Assembly: GCA_007741555.1 (NCBI GenBank)
Contig: CP036526.1
Span: 5,828,001 to 5,892,000, forward strand
Direction of reading: 5' to 3'
Source: Stieleria marina
GTDB lineage: Bacteria; Planctomycetota; Planctomycetia; Pirellulales; Pirellulaceae
Length of the DNA stretch: 64,000 bases
How positions within the stretch are numbered: position 1 is the first letter of the stretch; each line of letters opens with the position of its first letter. The notes under the pieces were generated by a model, which saw only the letters and a list, made by a program, of their open reading frames with translations, did no database searches and was not told the DNA's origin. The position numbers were made by a program, and so were the translations under genes. This document shows positions 37,075-46,655 of the stretch, in pieces.

Positions 37075-37247
37075 CCGCCCAGAAGTCTCGAATCGGTACC
37101 GCCGCGGCAGTGCCAATATCGCGGCCTAACGCGGGCAGAGCCATCCAGCGGGCCATCGGCATCTGCGTTTAACGCAGATAAAACCATCGAACGCGCCCTG
37201 CGGCATGCTAGAATTGACGTGAACTTTTCTCGTTGATTTTGCTGCCT

Positions 37248-40200
37248 ATGAACTCTCGCATCCAAACGTCGATCTTTCTGTTCGCATTGGCGATCGGCAA
37301 CATTTACACCGAGATTCCCAGCACAGCGGATGCGCAGCAAGCAGCCCTCTCAGCTACCGACCGCGAAACGGTGCTGGCGATTGTCGATCAACTTTCGAAC
37401 CGGCGGTTTCAAAGGCGACAAAACGCCGAAGAAGAACTGTGGGCGATGGGGCCAGCAATCGAACCGCTGCTGATTGAAGCCACCAAAAATGCCAACTTAG
37501 AAACTCGCGAACGCATTCGGTTCATTCGAGAGAAATTCGATCTCGGCATTACGCCTGAGATGCCTGCCGATGCACGACGGTGGATTACGACGGCCATCAA
37601 TTCACGAAGTGACAAACAACGTCGTGAAGCCACAGCAGAGCTGGCAAAAATTGGTTACTTCGCCGCGACCTTGAAAGTCCTGCAGCGATTGGATTCGCCG
37701 CAGCAACGCAGCGAGTATCTATCGATGATCATGACGCAAACGCGAACGACGAAACCATCGACTGAACAAGACGACTTTCACTTTCGCTTGCTGGGCATGG
37801 CGGTAAACGAAGCCAATCCGCGAGATGCTAGTCGAATGATCGGGTACGTGCTGCGTGCCAGCCAAGTCCGACAGCGGGCGACACAAGTCACTTGGATCAC
37901 CAAGTTTGTCGATCTCGTAGGACAATGCCCCAACGCAACGGCACGACGATCGCTGATCGATGGAATTTATTTCGACTCCAAGATCACTAGCGGTGCGATC
38001 AGCACTGACTTGCTGGTCAAGTGGATTGACTTGGTAGCCGACGAACCGGATCGAATGAGCCGCTTTCGGCACGTTTCAAAACTGCTAAGCACATCCGCGT
38101 TGATCTCTTCGTACGGATCATCGTCACGGGCTCCAAGGTTTAAGATCGACGAGCTATTCAATCGTCTGTCGCCGCAAGGACGAAACGCGCTTCTCGATAC
38201 AACGGCAAATGTCTCATCGGCATTGACCGTCCTGCATCAAAAAGTAGGCGACCAGGCACTTTTGAAAGCTGCCGCACACACCAAAGACGAATTAATCCGC
38301 GGCAATTTGATCGGCCGACTGGCTGCTCTGCCCTCTTGGCCAGCGAAGAAGAGCGCAGACGAAATCGTCAAGCACGATGTGCTCTCGCTAATCGACAACG
38401 AACCCGACGGACCCGCTCGCCATCAAATCGTGACCGGATACCTGCAAGGCCTTGGCAGGCGTTCGTCCAGAGACGTTGCACCGTCGAGGGAAGTGATCCG
38501 TGCAATCTGGAACCGAATGACCACGCAGGACGATCATGCTTGGCAACTTATGGCGATCGTGGAGACGTATAGTTCCGAACAGCATTTTGGAGCGATGCAC
38601 GACAAAGCCACGATCGAAAAAATGCTGCGATGCGCTAAACTGGCTTCTACCAAGGACACCCAGACACTTGCGTATTCGCCCATCAGCAAGAAACACCTGG
38701 CTGCCGAACTGAAGAAACACCGAATGGCGATGCCATTTATCAGGACGCTTGATTCGCTGCCCTCGGGGGCCAATCTTGGAAGCCGCTTTAGTTCGTTACT
38801 GGGTGCAAGCCAGTTTACAAACGCGCTGTATGATCGCGAAGAACGAAGATCGCTCTTAGCGTTTGTCGAAAAACACAGCGACAGCCGATCCCGACGTTAC
38901 GCCGCGACTGGAATTCTACGAAACAAAACTCTGCTGAAACAACTTCTGAACGAAGGAGAGTTTGAGCGAGTCAAAAAGACACTCGTCGGCGGCGCGGACG
39001 AAAAGAACCGTGGCGACATGCTGGGAAAGCTTTACGCAAACGGCGCCACCATCGAATATCTGGTCGCAAATAAACGCATGCATGAAGTGCTTGATTTTGA
39101 CACACAAAATCTGGCCGCCAATTATCGCGAGTCCGTTTTGACTCAATTGGTCGGCAGCGATGATGCGGTGACGGCTTTGCTAAACGCTGGCCACTACGAT
39201 TCGCTCTTAAAATCAATTGAAAACATTGACAACGATGCGCGTCAAAAGGATCTCATGCGCAGACTGATGACTCGCAAAGCGTATGCTCGCGTGTTGGCGA
39301 CTCAGGGATCGTTAGCCGCCAATCTGCTGGAACTCTCTCGCAACAAAACCTGGATGGCGTCACGCGGCTACGTCAATCTGATCACCAACCTGCATCTAAA
39401 AGATCTGGCCGCCGAGCCAAAACTGGCACTCTCGTTTTGGGATTTGGCGACTCAGTTGCCACGAGAGTACGACCGCCGCGAATGCATCAAAGCTCTGTTT
39501 GCGTCGGACTGGTTTTTCACACAAGTGCTACAGAACCAGCGTCTCGATGAGATCGTCGCCGTACTCCCCAAGACACTCTCTGCGACGGCCCATCGATCGG
39601 TAGTGTCCGATATGCTGCGAAAACCGGGAGCTGCCTTCTTCTTTCAAGACGGACACCTGCCTTGGCTTGTCAAACTGTGTCTCCCGCTGCGAGATGTCGA
39701 CCAACTCAGTAGCTATCGATCGATTGGCTACTCCACCGAGGCGCAAAAATGGTTTTCGGGACCGAACCAGCCTGAGCGATTGATTAGGGAGTTTCAGTCC
39801 ATCGACCGAAGACAACGCGGGAAGTTTGCTGCGGCGTTTTTGGAATCGGGCATTTTGTCAAAGCAAAGCAAGAACAAAACTTTAGCCACCAAATTGATCA
39901 AGTTTGCGTCCGCTCAGCCGGTCGAAGTCCAACGTCCGATCGCATTAGTTCTTCTGACCCAGTACACGACTTCGGCCGAAGCAGCGAAAAGCGACCTCGC
40001 CAACGTGGTCATTCGCCAGTTGGAAACAGAAGCCGTCGAGTATGAGTATCTGCGAAAGGCCCTGTACGCGTCATCGATATCGCGAAAGCTGCTCGAACAG
40101 AAAAAACTCCGCTCCATCATCGCCCGTTGCCTGAACTGGCCCGATGGCAAAGAACGACTCGTCCTGGGCCGGACGTTACTTTTGAATGTCTACTATCAGA

Positions 40201-43037
40201 AAGCTCTCACCGACACTGAACTGAAGACGCTCGCAGCGCCGCTTTTCGAGGGGACCGAAAGCACAGGAACCGTTTCGACGTACTTAAACTCGTCCACTCT
40301 GGTCGGGCGTTTAGTCGACCTTGGATTCTATGATCAACTACGCGACGTCGTCGACGCTCCCCAGTCAAATGCGACCACCTTCGAATCCCGACGATGGACG
40401 TTCTACACCAATCCTTCGGTGGTCGAACGCGCACGCATCAAGGATCCCAAAGCAACGGTGTTGGTAAAGCTAATCCAGGACACTCGAACCACTTCGCTTT
40501 ACAGCCGGATGACACAGTTGGGCAGCAACGCGAAAGCCTTTGGATGGTTCCTTGATGGGCAAGGCATCACGCCGGTCGCATCGGTCATCCAGCGAATCGA
40601 TGTTCGCAGCCGCAGTTCATTGATCCGAATGCTAACGACGTCGTCGAACATCTCCCGTGAAATCGAAAAACGCGATCTGATGCCGGGGCTGCTGGAGATC
40701 GAAGGCGTCCGTGAAACGGTCGTCAAAGATGGGAGCTATCTCTCCATAGTCAATTCGGCCCTATCCCGCCAAAGCAAAAGCGTCCCCGGCCTTCTGCCGA
40801 TCCTGAAAGCTGCCTACCAAGAAGATACCAATCCGTCGCGGCGTTCCGCTTTGCTCGTAAGCCTGGGACGCTGGGAACTCCAAACAGCACTGATCGACCA
40901 CGGCGACGGCCGATGGTTGCTTGATGTGATGGGTGAACAACACAAGAACAACTCCGACAAACCCAACGCTCGCCGACAACTAGAGTCAACGCTGGGACAA
41001 CCTACCGGTTTGTATTCGCTAGCGATTCGAGTGGGCGATTACCAAGCCGCCGAACGATTGCTCCTCCAATTGAGCGACACCGATCAGGGCAAACTGCGTC
41101 TGATCCGATTCCGGATGCTGATGAAACGCTTTGGCAAATCGGATCTCGCTCCCCCATCACAGCCCACTCAATCACAGCCCACCGATCTCGATCAATCGCA
41201 GCGTTACCGCTACTTTCTTTTACGCAGCCAGAACCTAGACAGTCGCCCGCCGCTGATCACATCAAAACTGGCCGATCCGGTGATCCACTGGACCGACGCC
41301 ATCGAAAACCATCGGTACGACGAATTGTCCACCCTGCCGGTGCCATCGATCAAAGAGATGCCCAACACGCCGGTCAAGAGCGACATCAATCCAGTCCATC
41401 GACGAGTCGAACAGCTGGGCTTTCAGATCGTGGCGAAGCAACTGGCGGGTTTGTATTCATCAAAAAAGACAGAAGACGCCGACATCAAGCAGTTGACCGA
41501 CTTGGTCGAAAGCCATCCCCAAGACATTCACCTGCATCGATATGTGGCCGATGCGTTACTGTCAGCCAACAGGCCCAGACTAGCGCTCGCTCTGCTTGAC
41601 GATAAATTGCCGCGCCGAGCCATGTACTGGCACTGGGAACGATTAGATTTTGACCGTGCTTTGCAATCGATCAAATGGGACCCTCATCGCTGCAATGTAC
41701 TGTTCGATGATGTTCGCGGCCAAGCAAAACCCTCTGTGTCAAATCAGAGGCGAGCTCGAGATTTCCTTTTGCAGGTTGCCATCCTTTTGAAAGGCGCCGG
41801 AATGACCGCCGATGTCCAGGCCGTCATCAACACACTTAGGCAGCACGCCGCGGAATCGCTCGACGCCAAAAGTCGCAGGGAGTACCTCGTCTCGCTTGCG
41901 ACTCGGATGCACCAACTGGGTTTCAAATCCGCGGCACATCACACGCTCGCGGAATTCACAAACGATCTTTCCGTCCGCTCTCGCTATTTCCTGACCATCT
42001 ATCACTCGGACCAATTCCAAGCGTCCTGGCGGGAATCGCTTCAGTGGTGGGACGAATTTGCACGTCGATACCCCAATGAAACAGCAGTCGAAAGGCTCGT
42101 TCGGATTGATAACGTCATGTCGGGCCAAACACCACTTGCGGAACTGGGCATGTTCCCCCAGTCAAAAGACGACCGATTTGGCAATCGCCCGCAGACACCC
42201 GAGACTGACAGTGTCCCGGTTACCCACTTTCGCTATCAGCAATACGCGTTGGCACGAAAAAACGCTCAAGCAACCGACATCCCCCAGCACAATGACTGGA
42301 TCCTGATCGGGCGCACACATTTGGCAGAAGACAACTTCGCCGATGCAGCCCAAGCTTTCCGCGAAGCCTGGAAGCTTCGCCCGCTGGACCTGACAAGGCT
42401 TTATCTAGCAGGCGATTGTTGGCAAAAGGCGGGCAAAACAACCGCGGCCAACCAATGCAAACAACAGGCTCGGCTCTTGGCACTTACGATGGGCAACGAA
42501 TTTGGATTGGCATTGGGATTGCAACAGGAAGGACTCGACCAGGACGCGATTCAGATACACCGCGACCTACTGACAACGACGCTTCCCGGGCACAAAACCC
42601 ACATCAACGCAATTCCGCTGGTCGCACGTAACAGCCCGGACACCGCGAAGAAATTGCAACTTTGGCAATCGCATGATTTGTATCATTTGCGTCCGACTCA
42701 GTTCCACACCAACCTCCGTCGCTGGGTTTTTCAAGCCGCACAGCGCCACGCGCTGAGGGCCGAACTTGCAATTGACCACAATGACTTCCAAACGGCCCAA
42801 ACGGCGTGGCAAGACATGGCAGCGGTCGGCATGGGCAACACCCGGCTGATCGTTCCGCTGCTGCAGAAACTGGAAGCGAAAGGACAAACTGAATTGTCAG
42901 ACAAGATCTTCGACGCACACCATAGCTATCTTCACGCGGCGCTCGAAAAACACCCCGACTCTCCCGCAATAAAAGAACACGTCGGTATTCTGCGTGATTT
43001 CAGCAAGCAAACGATTCGCCAGGATACGGTTCAATGA
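37248..43037 (+). CDS. Giant secreted HEAT/TPR-type repeat protein
   Basis: A 1929-residue protein with an N-terminal signal peptide (SIFLFALAIGNIYTEIPSTADA). It is almost entirely alpha-helical. The first section (residues ~35-150) resembles HEAT repeats (AEEELWAMGPAIEPLLIEAT); a very long middle section of irregular helical repeats follows. The last third has TPR-like units (AEDNFADAAQAFREAWKLRP, ARLALALLDDKLP). A short Gln/Pro/Ser linker (near residue 1305) carries an internal sequence repeat. No catalytic motif is visible. The start is the ATG at 37248. Its stop overlaps the next gene by ATGA, implying translational coupling and a possible joint function in the periplasm. Giant genes of this type are a known feature of planctomycetes; the function is unknown. 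Confidence 0.85.
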   Translation: MNSRIQTSIFLFALAIGNIYTEIPSTADAQQAALSATDRETVLAIVDQLSNRRFQRRQNAEEELWAMGPAIEPLLIEATKNANLETRERIRFIREKFDLGITPEMPADARRWITTAINSRSDKQRREATAELAKIGYFAATLKVLQRLDSPQQRSEYLSMIMTQTRTTKPSTEQDDFHFRLLGMAVNEANPRDASRMIGYVLRASQVRQRATQVTWITKFVDLVGQCPNATARRSLIDGIYFDSKITSGAISTDLLVKWIDLVADEPDRMSRFRHVSKLLSTSALISSYGSSSRAPRFKIDELFNRLSPQGRNALLDTTANVSSALTVLHQKVGDQALLKAAAHTKDELIRGNLIGRLAALPSWPAKKSADEIVKHDVLSLIDNEPDGPARHQIVTGYLQGLGRRSSRDVAPSREVIRAIWNRMTTQDDHAWQLMAIVETYSSEQHFGAMHDKATIEKMLRCAKLASTKDTQTLAYSPISKKHLAAELKKHRMAMPFIRTLDSLPSGANLGSRFSSLLGASQFTNALYDREERRSLLAFVEKHSDSRSRRYAATGILRNKTLLKQLLNEGEFERVKKTLVGGADEKNRGDMLGKLYANGATIEYLVANKRMHEVLDFDTQNLAANYRESVLTQLVGSDDAVTALLNAGHYDSLLKSIENIDNDARQKDLMRRLMTRKAYARVLATQGSLAANLLELSRNKTWMASRGYVNLITNLHLKDLAAEPKLALSFWDLATQLPREYDRRECIKALFASDWFFTQVLQNQRLDEIVAVLPKTLSATAHRSVVSDMLRKPGAAFFFQDGHLPWLVKLCLPLRDVDQLSSYRSIGYSTEAQKWFSGPNQPERLIREFQSIDRRQRGKFAAAFLESGILSKQSKNKTLATKLIKFASAQPVEVQRPIALVLLTQYTTSAEAAKSDLANVVIRQLETEAVEYEYLRKALYASSISRKLLEQKKLRSIIARCLNWPDGKERLVLGRTLLLNVYYQKALTDTELKTLAAPLFEGTESTGTVSTYLNSSTLVGRLVDLGFYDQLRDVVDAPQSNATTFESRRWTFYTNPSVVERARIKDPKATVLVKLIQDTRTTSLYSRMTQLGSNAKAFGWFLDGQGITPVASVIQRIDVRSRSSLIRMLTTSSNISREIEKRDLMPGLLEIEGVRETVVKDGSYLSIVNSALSRQSKSVPGLLPILKAAYQEDTNPSRRSALLVSLGRWELQTALIDHGDGRWLLDVMGEQHKNNSDKPNARRQLESTLGQPTGLYSLAIRVGDYQAAERLLLQLSDTDQGKLRLIRFRMLMKRFGKSDLAPPSQPTQSQPTDLDQSQRYRYFLLRSQNLDSRPPLITSKLADPVIHWTDAIENHRYDELSTLPVPSIKEMPNTPVKSDINPVHRRVEQLGFQIVAKQLAGLYSSKKTEDADIKQLTDLVESHPQDIHLHRYVADALLSANRPRLALALLDDKLPRRAMYWHWERLDFDRALQSIKWDPHRCNVLFDDVRGQAKPSVSNQRRARDFLLQVAILLKGAGMTADVQAVINTLRQHAAESLDAKSRREYLVSLATRMHQLGFKSAAHHTLAEFTNDLSVRSRYFLTIYHSDQFQASWRESLQWWDEFARRYPNETAVERLVRIDNVMSGQTPLAELGMFPQSKDDRFGNRPQTPETDSVPVTHFRYQQYALARKNAQATDIPQHNDWILIGRTHLAEDNFADAAQAFREAWKLRPLDLTRLYLAGDCWQKAGKTTAANQCKQQARLLALTMGNEFGLALGLQQEGLDQDAIQIHRDLLTTTLPGHKTHINAIPLVARNSPDTAKKLQLWQSHDLYHLRPTQFHTNLRRWVFQAAQRHALRAELAIDHNDFQTAQTAWQDMAAVGMGNTRLIVPLLQKLEAKGQTELSDKIFDAHHSYLHAALEKHPDSPAIKEHVGILRDFSKQTIRQDTVQ

Positions 43038-43906
43038 GAGTGCTTTTCGCTACAGCGGCCATCGTCTTTTTCATGGCCGCGTCGCCCTTGTCGTTTTCCC
43101 AAGACGCGGGGGTTCAGCCAGCTTCTTTGCTACAAGAAGTCGTCGGCCCTGGAGTTGAGATTCCAGGCCTTGGCAAGACAGCCGTCTTGCCGCCGATGCT
43201 TGCTGCGGAACTGACTCCGCCTGAGCGTGCCGCCGCGCTGAAGTCAGTTTCTCGCGGTGGAGATTGGAAACGTTTTAGCCGAAAATCCGTCGTGGCACCT
43301 CTTTCGATCGACTTGGAATACTTGAAGAACAGCGAAGGTGAACGCATGGGACATCGCGTCCACTTGGCGTTCGTTGTCCATGCGTCGTTGGAAACGCTGA
43401 AAGACCAAGACTTGATGAAGCAAATGTTTGCCGGCGAATCAAAGCCGGAAGACGCCGACACCGTCGAATCGGAAAAGATCACCGTGGACGAACTAAGCCA
43501 ACGAGGAATCGCCCCGGACGACAAAACTTCTTTTTCCGTCATTCAGTTCCCGCTGCTGGACAAAGTAACCGTCAAGGGTGTGCTGCAAATTCAACAAACC
43601 ACAAAAGACGACACGATTGTGCTGGCAGTCAAAGTCGACCCTCGATTCAGTACGCGAAATGCATGGGCGCCGATCAGCGAAAAAGGAGATCCCGACTGGC
43701 GTCCGTACCAAGGTGCCGCGGGATACCTAAGCGTGACGCGTCTGAGCGAAACGGACGGAACTGGACTGAGCAACGCTTGCTTTATCGAGTCGCGTTTCAT
43801 CATCTATGAACCGACCGATTGGTTCCGCGGCAGTAATTTGCTACGCAGCAAAATACCACTGCTACTGCAAGAAAGCGCACGTAAACTGCGACGTAAACTT
43901 CAGTAA
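43034..43906 (+). CDS. Secreted protein coupled to the giant repeat protein
   Basis: A 290-residue protein with a signal peptide (MRVLFATAAIVFFMAASPLSFS). The mature domain is alpha/beta with LSIDLEYLKNSEGERMGHRVHLAFVVHAS (landmark residues ~85-115) and ends with a basic helix LLLQESARKLRRKL. It is not a family that I recognise. It starts with an ATG inside the stop of the preceding gene (ATGA), so it is co-translated with the 1929-residue protein. It may be its partner. It is convergent with the MazG-like gene. Confidence 0.82.
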   Translation: MRVLFATAAIVFFMAASPLSFSQDAGVQPASLLQEVVGPGVEIPGLGKTAVLPPMLAAELTPPERAAALKSVSRGGDWKRFSRKSVVAPLSIDLEYLKNSEGERMGHRVHLAFVVHASLETLKDQDLMKQMFAGESKPEDADTVESEKITVDELSQRGIAPDDKTSFSVIQFPLLDKVTVKGVLQIQQTTKDDTIVLAVKVDPRFSTRNAWAPISEKGDPDWRPYQGAAGYLSVTRLSETDGTGLSNACFIESRFIIYEPTDWFRGSNLLRSKIPLLLQESARKLRRKLQ

Positions 43907-43937
43907 TCCAGAGCATGGCCGAATCCCCTCCCGCAGT

Positions 43938-44306
43938 TCAGCATTCGCCGACGGGATACTTTTCGGCATTGCGTATCATCTTTGCACGTAGTGTCTGGCT
44001 CAAGTCGATCTCCATCGAATTCGCAATCGCGATGACGTAAGCCAAACAATCCGCCAGCTCTTCACCGGCAGCGTGTTTCTTGGCAGCGTCGTCCTTCACA
44101 GCGTTCGCCTCGTCCAAGGTGAGCCACTGAAAATGCTCGAGCAATTCGCCGGTTTCAATCGCCAGCGACATCGCCAAGTTCTTTGGATTGTGAAATGTTT
44201 GCCAATTGCGTTCATCAACAAATTGTCGCACCAGATCTTTCAATTCTTGGACGCGGGTCGCATCGTCGCTACTGGAATCCGCAGATACCGAAGGTAGGTT
44301 CATCAT
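43938..44306 (-). CDS. MazG-like nucleotide pyrophosphohydrolase (DCTPP1 type)
   Basis: A 122-residue all-alpha NTP pyrophosphohydrolase, which cleaves (d)NTP to (d)NMP + PPi and sanitises the nucleotide pool. It has the paired Mg-binding motifs ETGELLEH and GEELADCLAYV, and the aromatic ERNWQTFHNPKNLAMSL segment typical of the dCTP pyrophosphatase 1/RS21-C6 subgroup. The length matches that family. The gene starts at ATG 44306, 57 bp from the divergent gene at 44364, so the two probably share a promoter region. Preference for dCTP or modified dCTP is inferred from the subgroup. Confidence 0.9.
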   Translation of the reverse strand: MMNLPSVSADSSSDDATRVQELKDLVRQFVDERNWQTFHNPKNLAMSLAIETGELLEHFQWLTLDEANAVKDDAAKKHAAGEELADCLAYVIAIANSMEIDLSQTLRAKMIRNAEKYPVGEC

Positions 44307-44363
44307 CTTTGTCCGGGAATGAGCTTTGAAGGATCGTTGGACGTGACGCTACAATAGGCAGCG

Positions 44364-45047
44364 ATGCTATCTGACAACTTCGACAAACGAACCAACGGCA
44401 AAACGCGACTGCAAATCAGTCTGCGAGAATTGTTGCTGATCATGGTCGTCGTTGCGATGGGTGCCGCATGGGCGTTGACCCGATCACAGCTGCAAAAAAG
44501 TGATTCTGAACTTGCCAAATTGCGAGCGGAAGTCGGTTTTCTAGAACCAAGCACAGCGGATCAAGTTGCTGCGGTCCGCTTGCCCAGCAACCAGCCATTG
44601 ACGTACCGATTGCGAATTCGCACGCCCGACCATCCCCGGTACCGAGTCGCGTACAGCAGCGTCTGGGAAAAAGACTCATCAGGACCGACGTGGTTCGCCG
44701 CCGCCCCGCTGCCACAAGGTGAGTCGGTCGTGATTGTGCGGGTTATGAAAGACCCTCGCGACGAACGCTGGAAAATTACTACACTGGTGCAGTCTGACGC
44801 AGGGACAAAGCGAATTGGAACCGTCCTCCCCGACGAACACGCTGCGATCTTTCGACAAACAGCCGAAGTCATCAGTGCGGGAGTTGGCCGACAAACGCTG
44901 GCAATTGACAAAGCAAAACCGCTGCGATTGTTAGACGAAAAATGGCTGGTCGGCGAAGGCGGTTTGATGCTGTACGGTGATAGGCCACCCGAGCGAGACC
45001 AAGTTGGAATCTACGCAGAATTGCAACCTGATATCGGCACACTTTAG
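44364..45047 (+). CDS. Single-span membrane protein with short coiled coil
   Basis: A 227-residue protein with a short basic cytosolic N terminus, a membrane segment ELLLIMVVVAMGAAWALT (residues ~21-39) and a short coiled coil SQLQKSDSELAKLRAEVGFLE immediately after it (residues ~40-60). The remaining domain is beta-rich and would lie outside the membrane. The motif LRELL before the helix is seen in many planctomycete proteins with an N-terminal anchor. No known family. It is divergent from the MazG-like gene; the CrtI-like gene follows after 53 bp on the same strand. Confidence 0.75.
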   Translation: MLSDNFDKRTNGKTRLQISLRELLLIMVVVAMGAAWALTRSQLQKSDSELAKLRAEVGFLEPSTADQVAAVRLPSNQPLTYRLRIRTPDHPRYRVAYSSVWEKDSSGPTWFAAAPLPQGESVVIVRVMKDPRDERWKITTLVQSDAGTKRIGTVLPDEHAAIFRQTAEVISAGVGRQTLAIDKAKPLRLLDEKWLVGEGGLMLYGDRPPERDQVGIYAELQPDIGTL

Positions 45048-45100
45048 ATCCGTTGATCCCCCAAGCAATCCACTTCATCTTTTCTACTTACTAGTTCATT

Positions 45101-46534
45101 ATGCCACGCGATTTTCTGAAAGACGCCGCTGACGAATACGATGTTGTTGTCATTGGCAGTGGACTGGCTGGAATGACATCGGCAAACATCCTGGGCAGTG
45201 CGGGGCACCGCGTGCTGCTGCTGGAACAGCACTACAAACTTGGCGGATTGGCGACTTGGTTCTTACGGCCAGGCGGGCACATATTTGACATCTCGCTGCA
45301 CGGATTCCCGCACGGAATGATCAAGTCGTGCCGCCGCTATTGGAGCCGCGACATTGCCGACCGAATCGTTCAATTGACGAATATCCGATTCGACAATCCG
45401 CAATTTTCGCTCACGACCTCCTTCAACCGCGAAGACTTTACGCGGCTACTGACGACCGACTTTGGAATTGCTCCGCAAACCGTGTCTGATTTTTTTGATA
45501 CGGCCCGCGGAATGAACTTTTACGACGATCAAGCAACGACGACGCGTCAGCTGTTTGACCGGTTCTTTCCTGGACGCGACGACGTCGTGCGTTTGTTGAT
45601 GGAGCCGATCACGTACGCCAACGGTTCGACCCTGGAGGATCCCGCGATCACGTACGGAATCGTCTTCAGCAATTTCATGAGCAAAGGTGTGTTTATCTAC
45701 GAAGGTGGCACCGAAGACCTCGTCGCAAGGATGAAAAAGGAACTTGTAAAGAACGGTGTCGACATTCGCATCAACTGCGGCGTGGACAAAATTGACGTGG
45801 AGGACGGCAAAGTTTCCGGCATCCAAGTAGGAGACCGAAAAATCAAATGTCGTGCGATCGTCAGCAACGCAAACTTGCGAACAACCATCCTAAATATGAT
45901 CGGGCCTGAAAAACTGGATCGTGATTTTGTCGACCGCACGCAGGCGGTTCGCCTGAACAACAGCAGCACGCAGGTCTACATGGCGTTAAAGGAAGGCGAG
46001 GAGATCGACGAATCATCGGGTGATCTTTTCTTTACCAGCACGGCCAAAGAATTCCGTACCGATCTGTTGCTTAGCCGCGACATCACCAGCCGAACATTTA
46101 GTTTCTACTATCCTCGGACGCGCCCACAGAAAAAGAAGGAACGCTACGCGATCGTCAGTAGCACCAACGCAAATTGGTCCGACTGGTCCGACATGAGTGA
46201 AGAGGACTACAACGCCAGCAAAGCCGACTTGGTCGAAACGACGATCGAGGCTCTCGAACGCTACATTCCAGGCGTGCGAGACAAGATCGACCGCGCTGAA
46301 GCCGCCACGCCCGTCACGTTCAACCATTACACAAGGCACGAAATGGGCGCCAGTTTTGGGACCAAATTTGAAGGTCTGGGGGTTAGTCGCGAACTGCCAC
46401 AGCAGATCGGCGGCATGTTCCATGCCGGCAGCGTTGGAATCATCATGAGCGGCTGGCTGGGAGCGATCAACTATGGTGTGATCGTCAGCAACGAAGTGGA
46501 CCAACTGCTATTCAACGAATCGTCGCCGGTTTAG
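45101..46534 (+). CDS. FAD-dependent oxidoreductase of the phytoene desaturase/CrtISO-RetSat family
   Basis: A 477-residue flavoprotein. The dinucleotide-binding motif [14 protein letters not shown] (residues 15-28) is followed by [11 protein letters not shown], and the C-terminal FAD-contact region has [20 protein letters not shown]. This pattern belongs to the CrtI-like group that includes carotenoid desaturases, carotenoid isomerase and retinol saturase. Pigmented planctomycetes make carotenoids, but no other crt gene is near, so the substrate is open. There is no signal peptide. The ATG at 45101 has no obvious strong ribosome-binding site. Confidence 0.85.
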   Translation: MPRDFLKDAADEYDVVVIGSGLAGMTSANILGSAGHRVLLLEQHYKLGGLATWFLRPGGHIFDISLHGFPHGMIKSCRRYWSRDIADRIVQLTNIRFDNPQFSLTTSFNREDFTRLLTTDFGIAPQTVSDFFDTARGMNFYDDQATTTRQLFDRFFPGRDDVVRLLMEPITYANGSTLEDPAITYGIVFSNFMSKGVFIYEGGTEDLVARMKKELVKNGVDIRINCGVDKIDVEDGKVSGIQVGDRKIKCRAIVSNANLRTTILNMIGPEKLDRDFVDRTQAVRLNNSSTQVYMALKEGEEIDESSGDLFFTSTAKEFRTDLLLSRDITSRTFSFYYPRTRPQKKKERYAIVSSTNANWSDWSDMSEEDYNASKADLVETTIEALERYIPGVRDKIDRAEAATPVTFNHYTRHEMGASFGTKFEGLGVSRELPQQIGGMFHAGSVGIIMSGWLGAINYGVIVSNEVDQLLFNESSPV

Positions 46535-46655
46535 TCTTCAACAAGTCTGACGCAAAACTTCTTTCCACACGCGGACCGTTTTCAAAGGTTGAATTGATCT
46601 GTTCTTAAGGGCCCATTAAGATCTGTTGGTCAAGTGTTCAATCTGGGAAATCGGA

